NCBI GenBank assembly: GCA_024654105.1
Contig: JANLID010000188.1
Span: 1 to 16,598 of the forward strand
Reading direction: 5' to 3'
Source: Gallionella sp.
GTDB taxonomy: Bacteria > Pseudomonadota > Gammaproteobacteria > Burkholderiales > Gallionellaceae
DNA: 16,598 bases
Shown here one piece after another: positions 1-8,361 of the stretch (its first letter is position 1; the number at the start of each line of letters is the position of its first letter). The position numbers and the translations under genes are program-made. Under the pieces are notes generated by a model. The model was not told the DNA's origin and searched no databases. It saw only the letters and a program-made list of their open reading frames with translations.

Positions 1-83
1 TAGAACTTGAACAACGGCTGCAACGCTCTCCTATTTTAGGATGGTGGGATATAGCAATCTATCCTAAAACGGTATGTTTATAA
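1..83 (+). CDS. C-terminal tail of an unidentified protein (5' end outside window)
   Basis: An open frame enters from the left edge (codons from position 3) and ends at TAA 81-83. It gives about 26 residues ending LGWWDIAIYPKTVCL. The D-I-x-I-x-x-K-T-V pattern faintly recalls the C-terminus of bacterial sugar transferases (PssY/WcaJ type), which would suit the glycosyltransferase that follows. The fragment is too short to assign a family. It is AT-richer than the genes downstream. It could also be a chance open frame. Confidence 0.3.
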   Translation, partial: ELEQRLQRSPILGWWDIAIYPKTVCL

Positions 84-248
84 TTTCCAGCTCCCTTAGC
101 CGAAAAATCAGGTGGCGCGTGTAGCCATTGAGTATGTAAAGTCACAATCTGCCTCCATGATCCCAACTTCCGCCCTTGGCTCATTTTACGTTGGAAACAC
201 ACCCTTTCGTTCAAGTTTTCTCGTGATTGGACAAGGCTGCAAAGCTGT

Positions 249-269
249 GGGTCGGGTTTCAGCCCGCCC
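249..269. repeat. REP-like short palindrome
   Basis: GGGTCGGG, a TTTCAG loop, then CCCGCCC can fold as CGGG/CCCG extended by GG/CC across one mismatch. GTCGGGTTTCAGCCCG-type palindromes are common intergenic repeats in proteobacteria (from memory). A 12-base direct repeat, CCGCCCTTGGCT, occurs at 170-181 and 264-275 around this site. The rest of 84-296 shows nothing that I recognise. Confidence 0.45.
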
Positions 270-296
270 TTGGCTGAGGCTCCTTCTGCTTGGCAT

Positions 297-303
297 GAGG
301 GAG
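297..303 (+). promoter_or_regulatory. Shine-Dalgarno that fixes a TTG start for the glycosyltransferase
   Basis: GAGGGAG lies five bases before TTG 309-311. It supports initiation at that TTG rather than at the upstream in-frame ATG at 270. The ATG would add 13 residues unlike the usual family N-terminus. Confidence 0.7.
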
Positions 304-308
304 TTTTC

Positions 309-1352
309 TTGAAAGTCCTGCACGTGGTGCGCCGCTACGGGCCGGTCGGCGGCATGGAGCGCTATGTCTGGGAACTGACGCAGGAGTTGCGCGATCTCGG
401 CCACGAAGTGCTGGTGCTGTGCGAAGTATGCCTTGCCGGAAAACCGCACGGTATCATCGTCCACGAACTGGGTACGATCGCCCCGCGTCCTCGCTGGCTG
501 GCGCTGCTGCGTTTCGGCAGGCGCGTGGCGCGCTGGCTGGAGGAAAATCCGCACCCCGGCTGGCCGATCCACAGCCATGAACGGCTGGGTGTGCATCACC
601 TCACCACTTTTCACGGCCCGCCTTTCGCCACGGTGCGCGACAGGCCGTGGTGGCGCAAAGTCTCGCTGCGCGTGGCGATGCAGTTGTACCTGGAGCGGCG
701 CGAGCTCACGGTGGCGCAGCGTATCGTGCCCAATTCGCCGTTCATCCGCGAACGCCTGGCGCACTATTATCCGGAACTGGCGCACAAGCTCACCGGGCCA
801 ATCGTGCCGGGGGTCGCGGCCATGCCGTTGCGCGAGGCGCGCAATGTTCCCGCCGACGGCGGCGTGATCGGTTTCATCGGCAAGGAATGGCAGCGCAAAG
901 GCTTGCCGTTTGCGGTTGAGATCGTCGCGCACTTGCGCCGCACGCGCCCCAACCTGCAATTATGGGTGGCAGGTCCGGCAGGAGAAGAAGTTCGGCATTT
1001 GTTTGCCGGCTGGCAGGGCGGTTATCGTTTGCTGGGCTGGAGTAACCAGGCGTATTACGCCGATTTTGACGTGCTGCTGCATCCGGCCAGGGCCGAGCCT
1101 TACGGTATGGTAATCAGCGAGGCGATGACAGCGCGCGTGCCGGTGGTGATTTCCGATGTATGCGGCGCGGCGGCACAGGTTGCGCCGGAGGCGGGCGCGG
1201 TATTGCCGCTTGCCGCATCACTTGAAGCATGGGCCGGCGCGGTTGAAGAACAATTGCGCCGCCGCGACACGCCACCCCAATTTGTGCGGGGCTGGAACGA
1301 GGTGGCGCGAGAGTATGAGACAATTTACCGACAGCATTTGCCAGCCTGGTAG
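309..1352 (+). CDS. Glycosyltransferase family 4 (GT-B fold)
   Basis: Predicted cytoplasmic sugar transferase that moves a sugar from a nucleotide donor onto a glycan or lipid acceptor. The donor and acceptor cannot be read from sequence. With the TTG start the protein is 347 residues, normal for the family. It opens with MKVLHVVRRYGPVGGMER, the first beta strand and glycine-rich loop of GT4 enzymes. The C-terminal donor-binding half starts near residue 185 (VIGFIGKEWQRKG). It carries the hallmark E-x7-E motif at E263 and E271 in HPARAEPYGMVISEAM. The gene ends 43 bases before the likely gspI start and may be co-transcribed with it, though a link to secretion is not obvious. It may instead belong to a polysaccharide cluster to the left. 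The family call is firm; the substrate is unknown. Confidence 0.9.
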   Translation: MKVLHVVRRYGPVGGMERYVWELTQELRDLGHEVLVLCEVCLAGKPHGIIVHELGTIAPRPRWLALLRFGRRVARWLEENPHPGWPIHSHERLGVHHLTTFHGPPFATVRDRPWWRKVSLRVAMQLYLERRELTVAQRIVPNSPFIRERLAHYYPELAHKLTGPIVPGVAAMPLREARNVPADGGVIGFIGKEWQRKGLPFAVEIVAHLRRTRPNLQLWVAGPAGEEVRHLFAGWQGGYRLLGWSNQAYYADFDVLLHPARAEPYGMVISEAMTARVPVVISDVCGAAAQVAPEAGAVLPLAASLEAWAGAVEEQLRRRDTPPQFVRGWNEVAREYETIYRQHLPAW

Positions 1353-1395
1353 TTTTATCAGCTCTTCGAGGTTCAATTGTTGTTTTAAGATCAAC

Positions 1396-1908
1396 ATGCG
1401 GAAACCGCCAGAAAACCATAATTCATACAGACATAAAGAGCGGCATTGGGAATTTTTGGGTGCTCGCTTATATCCGGATCGTGGCCAACCAGGACGCCGG
1501 GTTGTCTGCCGCAGCGCGGGGTTTACTCTGCTCGAGGTGTTGGTAGCGCTGGTCATTGTCGGAACCGCATTGGGCGCCAGCATGCGTGCCATCGGCAGCT
1601 TGACGCAAAACAGCGGCGATTTGCGTGCTTCGATGATGGCGACCTGGTCGGCGGAAAACCGGCTGGCGCAAATCCGGCTGGCGCGCGAATGGCCGGCACT
1701 TGGCCAACGCAGGTTCGATTGCGCGCAGGGCGAGCTGCAACTGGTATGCGAGGAAAACGTATTCGCCACCCCGAACCCTTTTTTCCGCCGCGTCGAAGTG
1801 AGTGTCCTTGAAATGCAGGATGCAGGGGAAAGGCAAAATACCGGAAACCTGCAAAATACCGGCCGCCGCATTATCAAACTGGCGCAGGTGGTGCCCAATG
1901 CGCAATAG
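1396..1908 (+). CDS. gspI: Type II secretion minor pseudopilin GspI
   Basis: Minor pseudopilin, part of the I-J-K complex at the tip of the type II secretion pseudopilus. The prepilin peptidase site is AG|FTLLEVLVALVIVG, with Phe+1 and Glu+5, followed by a hydrophobic helix. The mature part is 128 residues, usual for GspI. The start is uncertain. ATG 1396 has only a weak AAGA upstream and gives an unusually long leader of 42 residues. TTG 1456 would give about 22. The open frame extends further upstream into the glycosyltransferase gene. Near the C-terminus there is a hexapeptide repeat (separate entry). The 3' end overlaps gspJ by 11 bases. Family call sure, start unsure. Confidence 0.88.
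   Translation: MRKPPENHNSYRHKERHWEFLGARLYPDRGQPGRRVVCRSAGFTLLEVLVALVIVGTALGASMRAIGSLTQNSGDLRASMMATWSAENRLAQIRLAREWPALGQRRFDCAQGELQLVCEENVFATPNPFFRRVEVSVLEMQDAGERQNTGNLQNTGRRIIKLAQVVPNAQ
1816..1869 (+). repeat. Three 18-bp tandem units inside gspI
   Basis: Three consecutive 18-base units begin at 1816, 1834 and 1852. They encode QDAGER, QNTGNL and QNTGRR. The last two share an exact core, CAAAATACCGG. The array is in frame and lengthens the region before the last strand of GspI. Confidence 0.75.
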
Positions 1909-2560
1909 CCCAGCCGCGACCAGTGGGGCATGTGCCGCCACGTTGCCGGCCAAACACCGGGGCATGACCCTGATTGAATTGCTGGTCGCCATCAGCGTGC
2001 TCGCATTTATCGCAGTGCTTGGCTGGCGCGGGCTGGATAGCATCGTGCGCGCGCGTATTGCGTTAACCGGGGATCTTGAGCAGACACGCGGGATGCAACT
2101 GGCTTTCGCCCAGTTGCAGAGCGATTGCGCACATTTGGTTGATGCTGCCGTCCTGCCCGACCGCATGCCGCTCGCCGCCGGGCAGAATCGGCTCACGCTG
2201 GTGCGTACGGTGTTTGCCTACAATCAGCCGTCACGGCTGCAGGTTATTGCTTACCGGGTAAAGGATGGCGTACTGACGCGCCGCGAATCGGCTGCAACGC
2301 GCGATTTGACCGAGCTGGATGCCTTGTGGCGCGCCGTCGCGGGCGATACCGATACTGGCCAGACAGTGGTGTTGCAGTCGGGCGTTGACTCGCTGACGCT
2401 GCGGCTATGGGCCAATGGCGCCTGGCGCCTGGGTGCAGAGACGCTGTTGGTAGCGACCGCCGGCATAAATGCGGGCATTCCAACCGGGCTGGAGGTCGCC
2501 TTGCAATTGCGGGGGCGCGATACCAAACTGCTTAAAATATTTTTGCTCGGGGCAGCATGA
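1898..2560 (+). CDS. gspJ: Type II secretion minor pseudopilin GspJ
   Basis: Second minor pseudopilin of the tip complex, 220 residues. The prepilin site is HRG|MTLIELLVAISVLAFIA, with Glu+5 and a hydrophobic helix after a leader of about 22 residues. The chosen start, ATG 1898, lies inside the end of gspI. AGGTGG at 1886-1891 sits six bases before it, which favours it over an upstream in-frame ATG at 1802. The body (LRLWANGAWR, then strands to LLKIFLLGAA) fits the C-terminal beta domain of GspJ. The stop codon overlaps the gspK start as ATGA, so translation is probably coupled. Confidence 0.92.
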   Translation: MRNSPAATSGACAATLPAKHRGMTLIELLVAISVLAFIAVLGWRGLDSIVRARIALTGDLEQTRGMQLAFAQLQSDCAHLVDAAVLPDRMPLAAGQNRLTLVRTVFAYNQPSRLQVIAYRVKDGVLTRRESAATRDLTELDALWRAVAGDTDTGQTVVLQSGVDSLTLRLWANGAWRLGAETLLVATAGINAGIPTGLEVALQLRGRDTKLLKIFLLGAA

Positions 2561-3534
2561 ACGTGCGCTCCGTCCCGCGCCACCGGCAACGCGGCATTGC
2601 GGTAATCACGGCGCTGTTGCTGACGACGCTGGCGATTACAATTGTCGCCAGCCTCTTCTGGCAGCAGCAGGTGCAGGTGCGCGCGATCGAAAACCAGCGG
2701 CTGCAATTGCAGAAACAATGGATATTGCGCGGCGCGCTTGATTGGGCCGGTCTGATTTTGCGCGAGGATGCGAAGCATTCGAGCGTCGATAATCTGGATG
2801 AGCCGTGGGCGGTGCCGCTCGCGGCAACGCGGCTCGACCAATATGTTGAAAACGGCCACGCCGATGACAATATCTCCGGTGCAATATTATCGGGCGGCAT
2901 CAGCGATGCGCAGGCGCGCTACAACCTGACCAACCTGCGCGCCAATGGAGTCATCGACCCCGTCGAGGTTGCCGCTTTTGCGCGGCTGCTCAATAATGCG
3001 CAAATGAATCCGGCGCTGGCGCAGGCAACCGCCGATGCGATGGCGGCGACGCAGCGCTCCGGCGAGTCCGGCGCGGCGATGAAACCGCAGGCTGCCGCCG
3101 TCAATAATGGCAATCAGCCCGATCCGCAGCCGATGAATCTTACGCAGCTGGAAGATTTGCTCGCGGTGCCGGGCTTTTCCCCGGAGATGCTCGATAAGCT
3201 GAAAAATTTTGTAATCTTCCTGCCGCGCGCCACGCCGGTCAACGTGAATACTGCGCCAGTTGAGGTATTGGCGGCCAGAATTGACGCGCTCTCGCTGGAC
3301 GATGCGGCAGCGCTTGTGGCACAGCGCAAGGTGGCCAGTTTTCGCGATTTGGCCGATTTTACGCAGCGCTTGCCGGGCAAGTCCTTTGCCGCGCCGCCCA
3401 ACGAGGCGTCGGTCGAAACGCATTATTTTCTGGTCGATGGTAAAGTGCGCATGAACCGCGCCGGATTGGACGTGCAGGCGTTGGTCGAACGCAATGGCTC
3501 CCATACCAGAGTTATCTGGATTCGAGAATATTAG
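2557..3534 (+). CDS. gspK: Type II secretion minor pseudopilin GspK
   Basis: Large minor pseudopilin that caps the pseudopilus, 325 residues, normal for the family. The leader ends RQRG|IAVITALLLTTLA. Position +5 is threonine, not glutamate; lack of Glu+5 is a known GspK trait and supports the call. The middle holds ISDAQARYNLTNL, typical of GspK, and the large helical insert. Later come MNLTQLEDLLAVPGF and VNVNTAPVEVLAA, the helix-hairpin-helix-like GspK signature. The start overlaps the gspJ stop (ATGA). gspL begins 17 bases after the stop. Confidence 0.95.
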   Translation: MNVRSVPRHRQRGIAVITALLLTTLAITIVASLFWQQQVQVRAIENQRLQLQKQWILRGALDWAGLILREDAKHSSVDNLDEPWAVPLAATRLDQYVENGHADDNISGAILSGGISDAQARYNLTNLRANGVIDPVEVAAFARLLNNAQMNPALAQATADAMAATQRSGESGAAMKPQAAAVNNGNQPDPQPMNLTQLEDLLAVPGFSPEMLDKLKNFVIFLPRATPVNVNTAPVEVLAARIDALSLDDAAALVAQRKVASFRDLADFTQRLPGKSFAAPPNEASVETHYFLVDGKVRMNRAGLDVQALVERNGSHTRVIWIREY

Positions 3535-3551
3535 AAAGAGAACAAGACGCC

Positions 3552-4862
3552 TTGAGCACGCTTTATATTCGACTGCCTTCCAGATCGTCCGCTGACAGCG
3601 CCGCGCGCTGGCTTGAACTGGCTTGCCCGTTTGCGCTGGTGTCGGGCGGAGATTCGATCGAGCGCGAAGGTGTGGCGTCATTACCTGATTTGTCCGGCGC
3701 GGCAGCCACGGCGCAGCGTGTGGTGTTGCTGCTGGCCGCCAGCGATGTAACCCTGTTGCGCGTGCAGATTCCGCCACTGCCGGCTGCCAAGCTGAAGGCT
3801 GCATTGCCCAATTTGGTGGAAGACCAGTTGCTTGTCGATCCGTCCGGCTGTGCGGTGGTTGCGGGTGATTTGTCCGGTGGGCTGCGCACGGTCGCGGTGA
3901 TGCAGCGCGATTGGCTCGACTTTCTGGTCAGCACCTTGATTGCGTCCGGTGCCCGCCGGATTGCGGCACTGCCAGCGCAATTGTGTCTGCCCTGCCAGCC
4001 GGGTCAGTCAGGCAGCGTGACTGCCGCCATCAGCGAACAAGGCAACGGCATCGACCTGATGCTGCGTTTCACGGAACAGGAAGGCATTGGCTTGGTCATC
4101 GGGCATGAGCAGCATGAAGCACCGGCACAGGAAGTGATCCGGACCTTGTGCGCTCTGGTGCCCGAAGCGCCGGTCACGCTGTATGTACCGCAAACGGCGG
4201 TGCGCGCTTACCAGGAAGCGATCAGCCATGCTGACGCACTGAACAAGCGCATCAATGTATTGGCCGGCAACTGGCCGCACTGGATTGCCGGCGTCCATGG
4301 TGCGGTGCTGGATATGATGGCTGGGTCTCGTATGGCAGCCAGCCACGGGCTGGACTGGCGCGCGTGGCGCTGGCCGATCGGGCTGGCAGCCGCAGTCCTG
4401 CTCACCAATGCGATTGCATTGAATGCAGACTGGTGGCGCATGAAGAATGAAGCCAACTCGTTGCGCGCGGCCATGATTCAGACATATAAATCGGCTTATC
4501 CGAAGGAGACGGTGATTCTTGATCCGGCTGCGCAAATGCGGCAAAAGATCGACGCCGCCAAACGCAACGCCGGGCTACCGGCACCGGATGATTTTACGGC
4601 GATCCTGGCGGCCTTTGGAGAGACTTGGGGCGAGGCTTGGGAAAGTGTCATGCCGGGCAAAATGGCGCCTGTTATCGAAGTGCTGGAATATCGCGAGCGC
4701 AGCCTGATCGTGCGATTCAAGCCTGCCCCGAGCCGAGTCGAAGGACCTGACATGGAAGCGCCGCTGCAACGGATTAAAGCTGCGCTGGCCGAACGCGATT
4801 TATTGCTGGATCCGGTGTCCGCGCAACCGGCGGCGGTATGGAAAATCAGGAGCGCAAAATGA
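3552..4862 (+). CDS. gspL: Type II secretion inner-membrane protein GspL
   Basis: Bitopic platform protein that links the cytoplasmic ATPase GspE to GspM. The start is TTG 3552, with weak AAGA and AAGAG purine runs upstream and no better ATG nearby. The protein has 436 residues. Residues 1-270 fit the cytoplasmic actin-like domain (VTLLRVQIPPLPAAKLKAAL). A transmembrane helix spans about 274-291. It is followed by the conserved juxtamembrane segment WWRMKNEANSLR and YKSAYPKETVILDPAAQM, then a periplasmic ferredoxin-like domain. Residues 391-399 (PAPSRVEGP) look like a translated dispersed repeat inserted in that domain. The stop overlaps the gspM start (ATGA). Confidence 0.93.
   Translation: MSTLYIRLPSRSSADSAARWLELACPFALVSGGDSIEREGVASLPDLSGAAATAQRVVLLLAASDVTLLRVQIPPLPAAKLKAALPNLVEDQLLVDPSGCAVVAGDLSGGLRTVAVMQRDWLDFLVSTLIASGARRIAALPAQLCLPCQPGQSGSVTAAISEQGNGIDLMLRFTEQEGIGLVIGHEQHEAPAQEVIRTLCALVPEAPVTLYVPQTAVRAYQEAISHADALNKRINVLAGNWPHWIAGVHGAVLDMMAGSRMAASHGLDWRAWRWPIGLAAAVLLTNAIALNADWWRMKNEANSLRAAMIQTYKSAYPKETVILDPAAQMRQKIDAAKRNAGLPAPDDFTAILAAFGETWGEAWESVMPGKMAPVIEVLEYRERSLIVRFKPAPSRVEGPDMEAPLQRIKAALAERDLLLDPVSAQPAAVWKIRSAK
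4725..4750 (+). repeat. Dispersed palindrome-type repeat inside gspL
   Basis: CCCCGAGCCGAGTCGAAGG matches the common proteobacterial intergenic repeat with a CCTGAGC...GTCGAAGG core (recognised from memory). A related copy lies at 11729-11767 in this window. Here it is read in frame as APSRVEG within the periplasmic domain of GspL. Confidence 0.6.
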
Positions 4863-5371
4863 ACCTGCCCGGCCTGTTGCATCAATCGGGACAATCGTTA
4901 GCGGAATTCTGGGCGGCGCGCGATACGCGCGAGCGCGCGCTGCTTGCCGTGGCTGCCATAACGGTAGCGCTAGGCCTGTATTACGCGTTGCTGGTCGCTC
5001 CGGCCTTGACTGGTCGCGGCCAGTTGCATAAAAATCTGCCGGAGCTGCGCCAGCAAGCCGCGCAACTGCAGGCGCTCGCGCAAGAAGCTGCGATATTTTC
5101 CGGAAAATCCGCGCCGGTGGTGGCTGCGGTCTCGGAGGAAAGTATCAGAACTGCGCTTGCGCACCAAGGCTTGCAGCCGCAAAGCGTGACGCTGTCCGGC
5201 GAACTTGCGAAGGTGCAGCTCACGGCGGTGTCTTTTTCCGGCATGCTGGAATGGCTGGACGATATGCAAAAGACCGCGAAGCTTTCGGTGGCCGATGCCA
5301 ATATCGTCGCGCTGCCCCAGCCGGACAGGGTGAATGCGGTATTGACATTGCGCCGATCAGGAAATGAATGA
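4859..5371 (+). CDS. gspM: Type II secretion inner-membrane protein GspM
   Basis: Partner of GspL in the inner-membrane platform, 170 residues. The start ATG 4859 is chosen because AGGAG at 4848-4852 is six bases upstream and the ATG overlaps the gspL stop. The in-frame ATG at 4838 would put the N-terminus inside gspL with no such signal. A short cytoplasmic segment (FWAARDTRERALL) precedes a single transmembrane helix at about 28-48. A heptad-like stretch follows (LRQQAAQLQALAQEAAIF), then a small periplasmic ferredoxin-like domain with FSGMLEWLDDMQ. The arrangement is standard for GspM. The end overlaps gspN. Confidence 0.92.
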   Translation: MNLPGLLHQSGQSLAEFWAARDTRERALLAVAAITVALGLYYALLVAPALTGRGQLHKNLPELRQQAAQLQALAQEAAIFSGKSAPVVAAVSEESIRTALAHQGLQPQSVTLSGELAKVQLTAVSFSGMLEWLDDMQKTAKLSVADANIVALPQPDRVNAVLTLRRSGNE

Positions 5372-6159
5372 TGCAGCGCGCCATGATGTGGTTGCTGGCG
5401 GGAATTGCCAGTGTCGCGCTCACCGTGCTGGCGTTCGTTCCGGCGAGCTGGATGGTGCCGCTGATGGAGATGCAGACCGCCGGCCGTTTGACGCTGGGCG
5501 ATGCGCAAGGCACATTGTGGCGCGGTTCGGCGTTTATCGGCGCCGCCTTTATCGACGGTACACCTGGTGGCAGCGCTCCGGTAACGCCGCTGTTGCCCGG
5601 ACGCTTCTCCTGGCGGCTGTCGCCGGCGGTATTGCTGGGCATGGTCGATGCCGAACTGGAAAATGCTGCGGTATTGCCGCAGCCGGTCAGGATCACGGGC
5701 AATTGGCATGAATGGCAAGTAAGCGCATCATCGGCGTTATTGCCGGTGGAGCGGTTGGCGGCATTGGGCGCGCCGCTGAATACAATACAGCCATCCGGCC
5801 GGATGCGGTTATCATGGGAGCCGTTACAATTGACGATACAGGATGGAAAAGTCGGCATGAATGGCTCGATGCATCTTGAAATGAATGACATTGCCTCGCG
5901 GCTGTCGCCGGTCAAGCCGTTGGGCACTTATCACCTGGCGTTCGACTGGCGCGGCCAGCAAGCATCCGTGAAGCTTGAAACGGCCAAAGGGCCGCTGTTG
6001 TTAAACGGGTCGGGGGTGCTCGCCAACGGACGTTTGCAGTTCTCCGGCAAGGCGGAAGCCGAAGCAGGGCAGGAAGAGAGACTGGCGAATTTTTTGAATT
6101 TGCTGGGGCAGCGCCGCAGGGAAGGCGGCAAAAATGTTATCGCGCTAGAGTTCAAATGA
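5368..6159 (+). CDS. gspN: Type II secretion protein GspN
   Basis: Accessory type II secretion protein found in only some systems; its exact role is unclear in the literature. It has 263 residues with an N-terminal hydrophobic helix at about 8-27, then beta-rich periplasmic sequence. GTLWRGSA near residue 48 and FSWRLSPAVLLG near 80 are typical of the family. The start is ATG 5368 overlapping the gspM stop. ATG 5371 directly after it is equally possible. The end overlaps gspD (ATGA). Family call is strong from sequence and position between gspM and gspD. Confidence 0.9.
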   Translation: MMQRAMMWLLAGIASVALTVLAFVPASWMVPLMEMQTAGRLTLGDAQGTLWRGSAFIGAAFIDGTPGGSAPVTPLLPGRFSWRLSPAVLLGMVDAELENAAVLPQPVRITGNWHEWQVSASSALLPVERLAALGAPLNTIQPSGRMRLSWEPLQLTIQDGKVGMNGSMHLEMNDIASRLSPVKPLGTYHLAFDWRGQQASVKLETAKGPLLLNGSGVLANGRLQFSGKAEAEAGQEERLANFLNLLGQRRREGGKNVIALEFK

Positions 6160-8327
6160 TAAAAAACAGCTTGGCAAAGACAAGACAGGATCCGGTTGCG
6201 TGGCGGCGCTGGAGCGTAGCGGCCACATTGTTGTGCGCAATCGCGGGCGTGCAGCCGGCGCAGGGCGGCAGCGCAAATGAAGCGGCGGAGGCAACCAGGG
6301 GCACGCTTAATTTTGTTGGCGCCGATATTGAGTCGGTGATTGCGGCAATCGGCGATTACACCAATACGACGTTTATCATCGATCCGCGCGTCAAGGGTAC
6401 GATCAATCTGGTATCCGAACAGCCCGTCACCAAGGCGCAGGCGTTCAAGTTGTTGGCCTCGGTATTGCGCCTGCATGGCTACGCGGTGGTGAGCTACAAT
6501 GATTATGCCAAGGTGGTGCCGGAAGTGGATGCCAAGCAGCAGGCCAGTCCGGTCCAGCCCGGTGCAGCGCGCGGCGACCAGGTTGCGACCCAGGTGTTTC
6601 ATTTGAATTACGAGTCCGCGACCAATCTGGTGACGGTGTTGCGTCCCCTGATTTCACCCAACAACACGATTAACGCCAATCCCGGCAACAATACGCTGGT
6701 TATCACCGATTACGCCGACAATTTGCTGCGGCTGGGCAAGATCATCGCGGCGCTGGATGGACAGGTGAGTAGCGAGCCGGATGTGGTGTCTATCCGCCAT
6801 GCGGTTGCCAGCGATATTGCGGCGATGGTCAACCGGCTGCTGGAACCCGGGGGGGCTGGCGTCCTCGGAGGCGATGCCGGGCGCATCAGCTTGCTGGCGG
6901 ATTCGCGCACCAACGCGGTCATTGTGCGCGCGCCGTCCGAAGCGCGCGCCAATCTGGCAAAATCACTGATCGCCAAACTCGACCAGCCGACCGCGCAGCC
7001 GGGCAATGTGCATGTCGTGTACCTGAAGAATGCCGAAGCGGCCAAGCTTGCGCAAACCCTGCGTGCCGTTGTGTCGGCCGATCCGTCCGCGCCAGTCGCG
7101 GCGCCGTCTTCATCGGCCGGAGCGTCACCGGCAACGTCGGCGCAGACGCCGCAAGGCAGCCAGGCCGGATTCATTCAGGCCGACCCGTCGACCAATACCC
7201 TCATCATCACTGCCAGTGAACCGGTTTACCGCAATTTGCGCATGATCATCGACCAGCTCGATGCGCGCCGCGCCCAGGTTTATATTGAATCGCTGATCGT
7301 CGAAGTGACCGATACGCAGGCGGCTGCCTTCGGTGTTCAATGGGCCAATATAACCGGAGGTCCCAACAGCGACTATCGGGCAGGGATCATGACCGGATTT
7401 GGTACGGGAGGCGATAACCTGACCAGCCAAGTAATCGCAAAGACAACGACGGGAAATTTTTTGCCGCCGAGCAATGGCTTGAGCATCGGTATTTTCAGAC
7501 AGGCCGCCGGCAAGATCGGCCTGGGCGCCCTGGCCCAGATGCTTCAATCCGGCAACAACGCCAACATCCTGTCGATGCCCAACATGATTACGCTCGACAA
7601 CGAAGAGGCGAAAATCATCGTGGGCCAGAATGTGCCGTTCCTGACCGGCCAATACACCACGACGGCCTCGGGCGGGGCAGCGGGCGTGAATCCGTTCCAG
7701 ACGATCGAACGCAAGGACATCGGGCTGTCGCTGCGAGTGCGACCGCAAATCTCCGAAGGCGGCTCGGTCAAGATGGCGATTTACCAGGAAATATCGAGCG
7801 TGCATGATGCAACCGGCGCGGCAGGCATCATCACCAACAAGCGCTCGATCGATACCAACGTGCTGGTGGACGATGGGCAGATTATCGTGCTGGGCGGATT
7901 GATTGATGAAAATCTGCAAGACGGCGTCGAAAAAGTCCCCGGTCTCGGCGACCTTCCGCTTGTTGGCAATTTGTTCAAATATCAAAAACGCAGCCGCGTC
8001 AAAACCAACCTGATGGTGTTTTTGCGGCCAACCGTCATACGCAGCAACGAGCAGAGCGTGAATCTGACCGCTGATCGCTACAATTTCATCCGCAACCTGG
8101 AAATCGGTGCGCAACCTGCGCCGTCGCTGGTGCTGCCGGACATGAAGTCGCCGCAGTTGCCGCCGCTGCAGGAAGGACAGATGGCCGGCGGCACCTTGTT
8201 CAACCGGATGGACAGCGGCCCCCTGTTCAATAAAACATGGCCGGGCGCACCGGTAAATGGGCAACCGGCGCTGCCGCAAAATACTGCCCCGCATGAACCG
8301 GCGGTAGCGCCATTGATCCAGCAGTGA
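6156..8327 (+). CDS. gspD: Type II secretion outer-membrane secretin GspD
   Basis: Secretin that forms the outer-membrane channel of type II secretion. It has 723 residues. A signal peptide spans about 1-37 (VAATLLCAIAGVQPAQG), with basic residues before the hydrophobic core. The N0 domain follows (LNFVGADIESVIAAIG, TFIIDPRVKG). N1-N3 repeats come next, with the typical NTLVITDYADNL, TNAVIVRAP and STNTLIITASEPVYRN. A low-complexity Ala/Ser/Pro linker lies near 310-335 within N3. The C-terminal secretin barrel starts near 372 (RRAQVYIESLIVEVTD) and carries the signature VPGLGDLPLVGNLF at 594-607. A proline-rich tail after about 650 could bind a pilotin or be disordered. No later type II genes follow in the window. 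Confidence 0.97.
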   Translation: MIKNSLAKTRQDPVAWRRWSVAATLLCAIAGVQPAQGGSANEAAEATRGTLNFVGADIESVIAAIGDYTNTTFIIDPRVKGTINLVSEQPVTKAQAFKLLASVLRLHGYAVVSYNDYAKVVPEVDAKQQASPVQPGAARGDQVATQVFHLNYESATNLVTVLRPLISPNNTINANPGNNTLVITDYADNLLRLGKIIAALDGQVSSEPDVVSIRHAVASDIAAMVNRLLEPGGAGVLGGDAGRISLLADSRTNAVIVRAPSEARANLAKSLIAKLDQPTAQPGNVHVVYLKNAEAAKLAQTLRAVVSADPSAPVAAPSSSAGASPATSAQTPQGSQAGFIQADPSTNTLIITASEPVYRNLRMIIDQLDARRAQVYIESLIVEVTDTQAAAFGVQWANITGGPNSDYRAGIMTGFGTGGDNLTSQVIAKTTTGNFLPPSNGLSIGIFRQAAGKIGLGALAQMLQSGNNANILSMPNMITLDNEEAKIIVGQNVPFLTGQYTTTASGGAAGVNPFQTIERKDIGLSLRVRPQISEGGSVKMAIYQEISSVHDATGAAGIITNKRSIDTNVLVDDGQIIVLGGLIDENLQDGVEKVPGLGDLPLVGNLFKYQKRSRVKTNLMVFLRPTVIRSNEQSVNLTADRYNFIRNLEIGAQPAPSLVLPDMKSPQLPPLQEGQMAGGTLFNRMDSGPLFNKTWPGAPVNGQPALPQNTAPHEPAVAPLIQQ

Positions 8328-8361
8328 CGGCCAGAAATATTCCTGCTAGGGGAGCCGAACC

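Noticed and set aside
186..959. 257-codon minus-strand ORF opposite the glycosyltransferase
   Set aside because: Shadow of a GC-rich gene; low-complexity His/Arg-rich product with no family resemblance, while the plus-strand frame has GT4 motifs.
2887..3804. 305-codon minus-strand ORF across gspK and gspL
   Set aside because: Spans two clear plus-strand genes; its product is Arg/His-rich without domain features.
7125..8294. 389-codon minus-strand ORF opposite gspD
   Set aside because: Antisense shadow of the conserved secretin domain.
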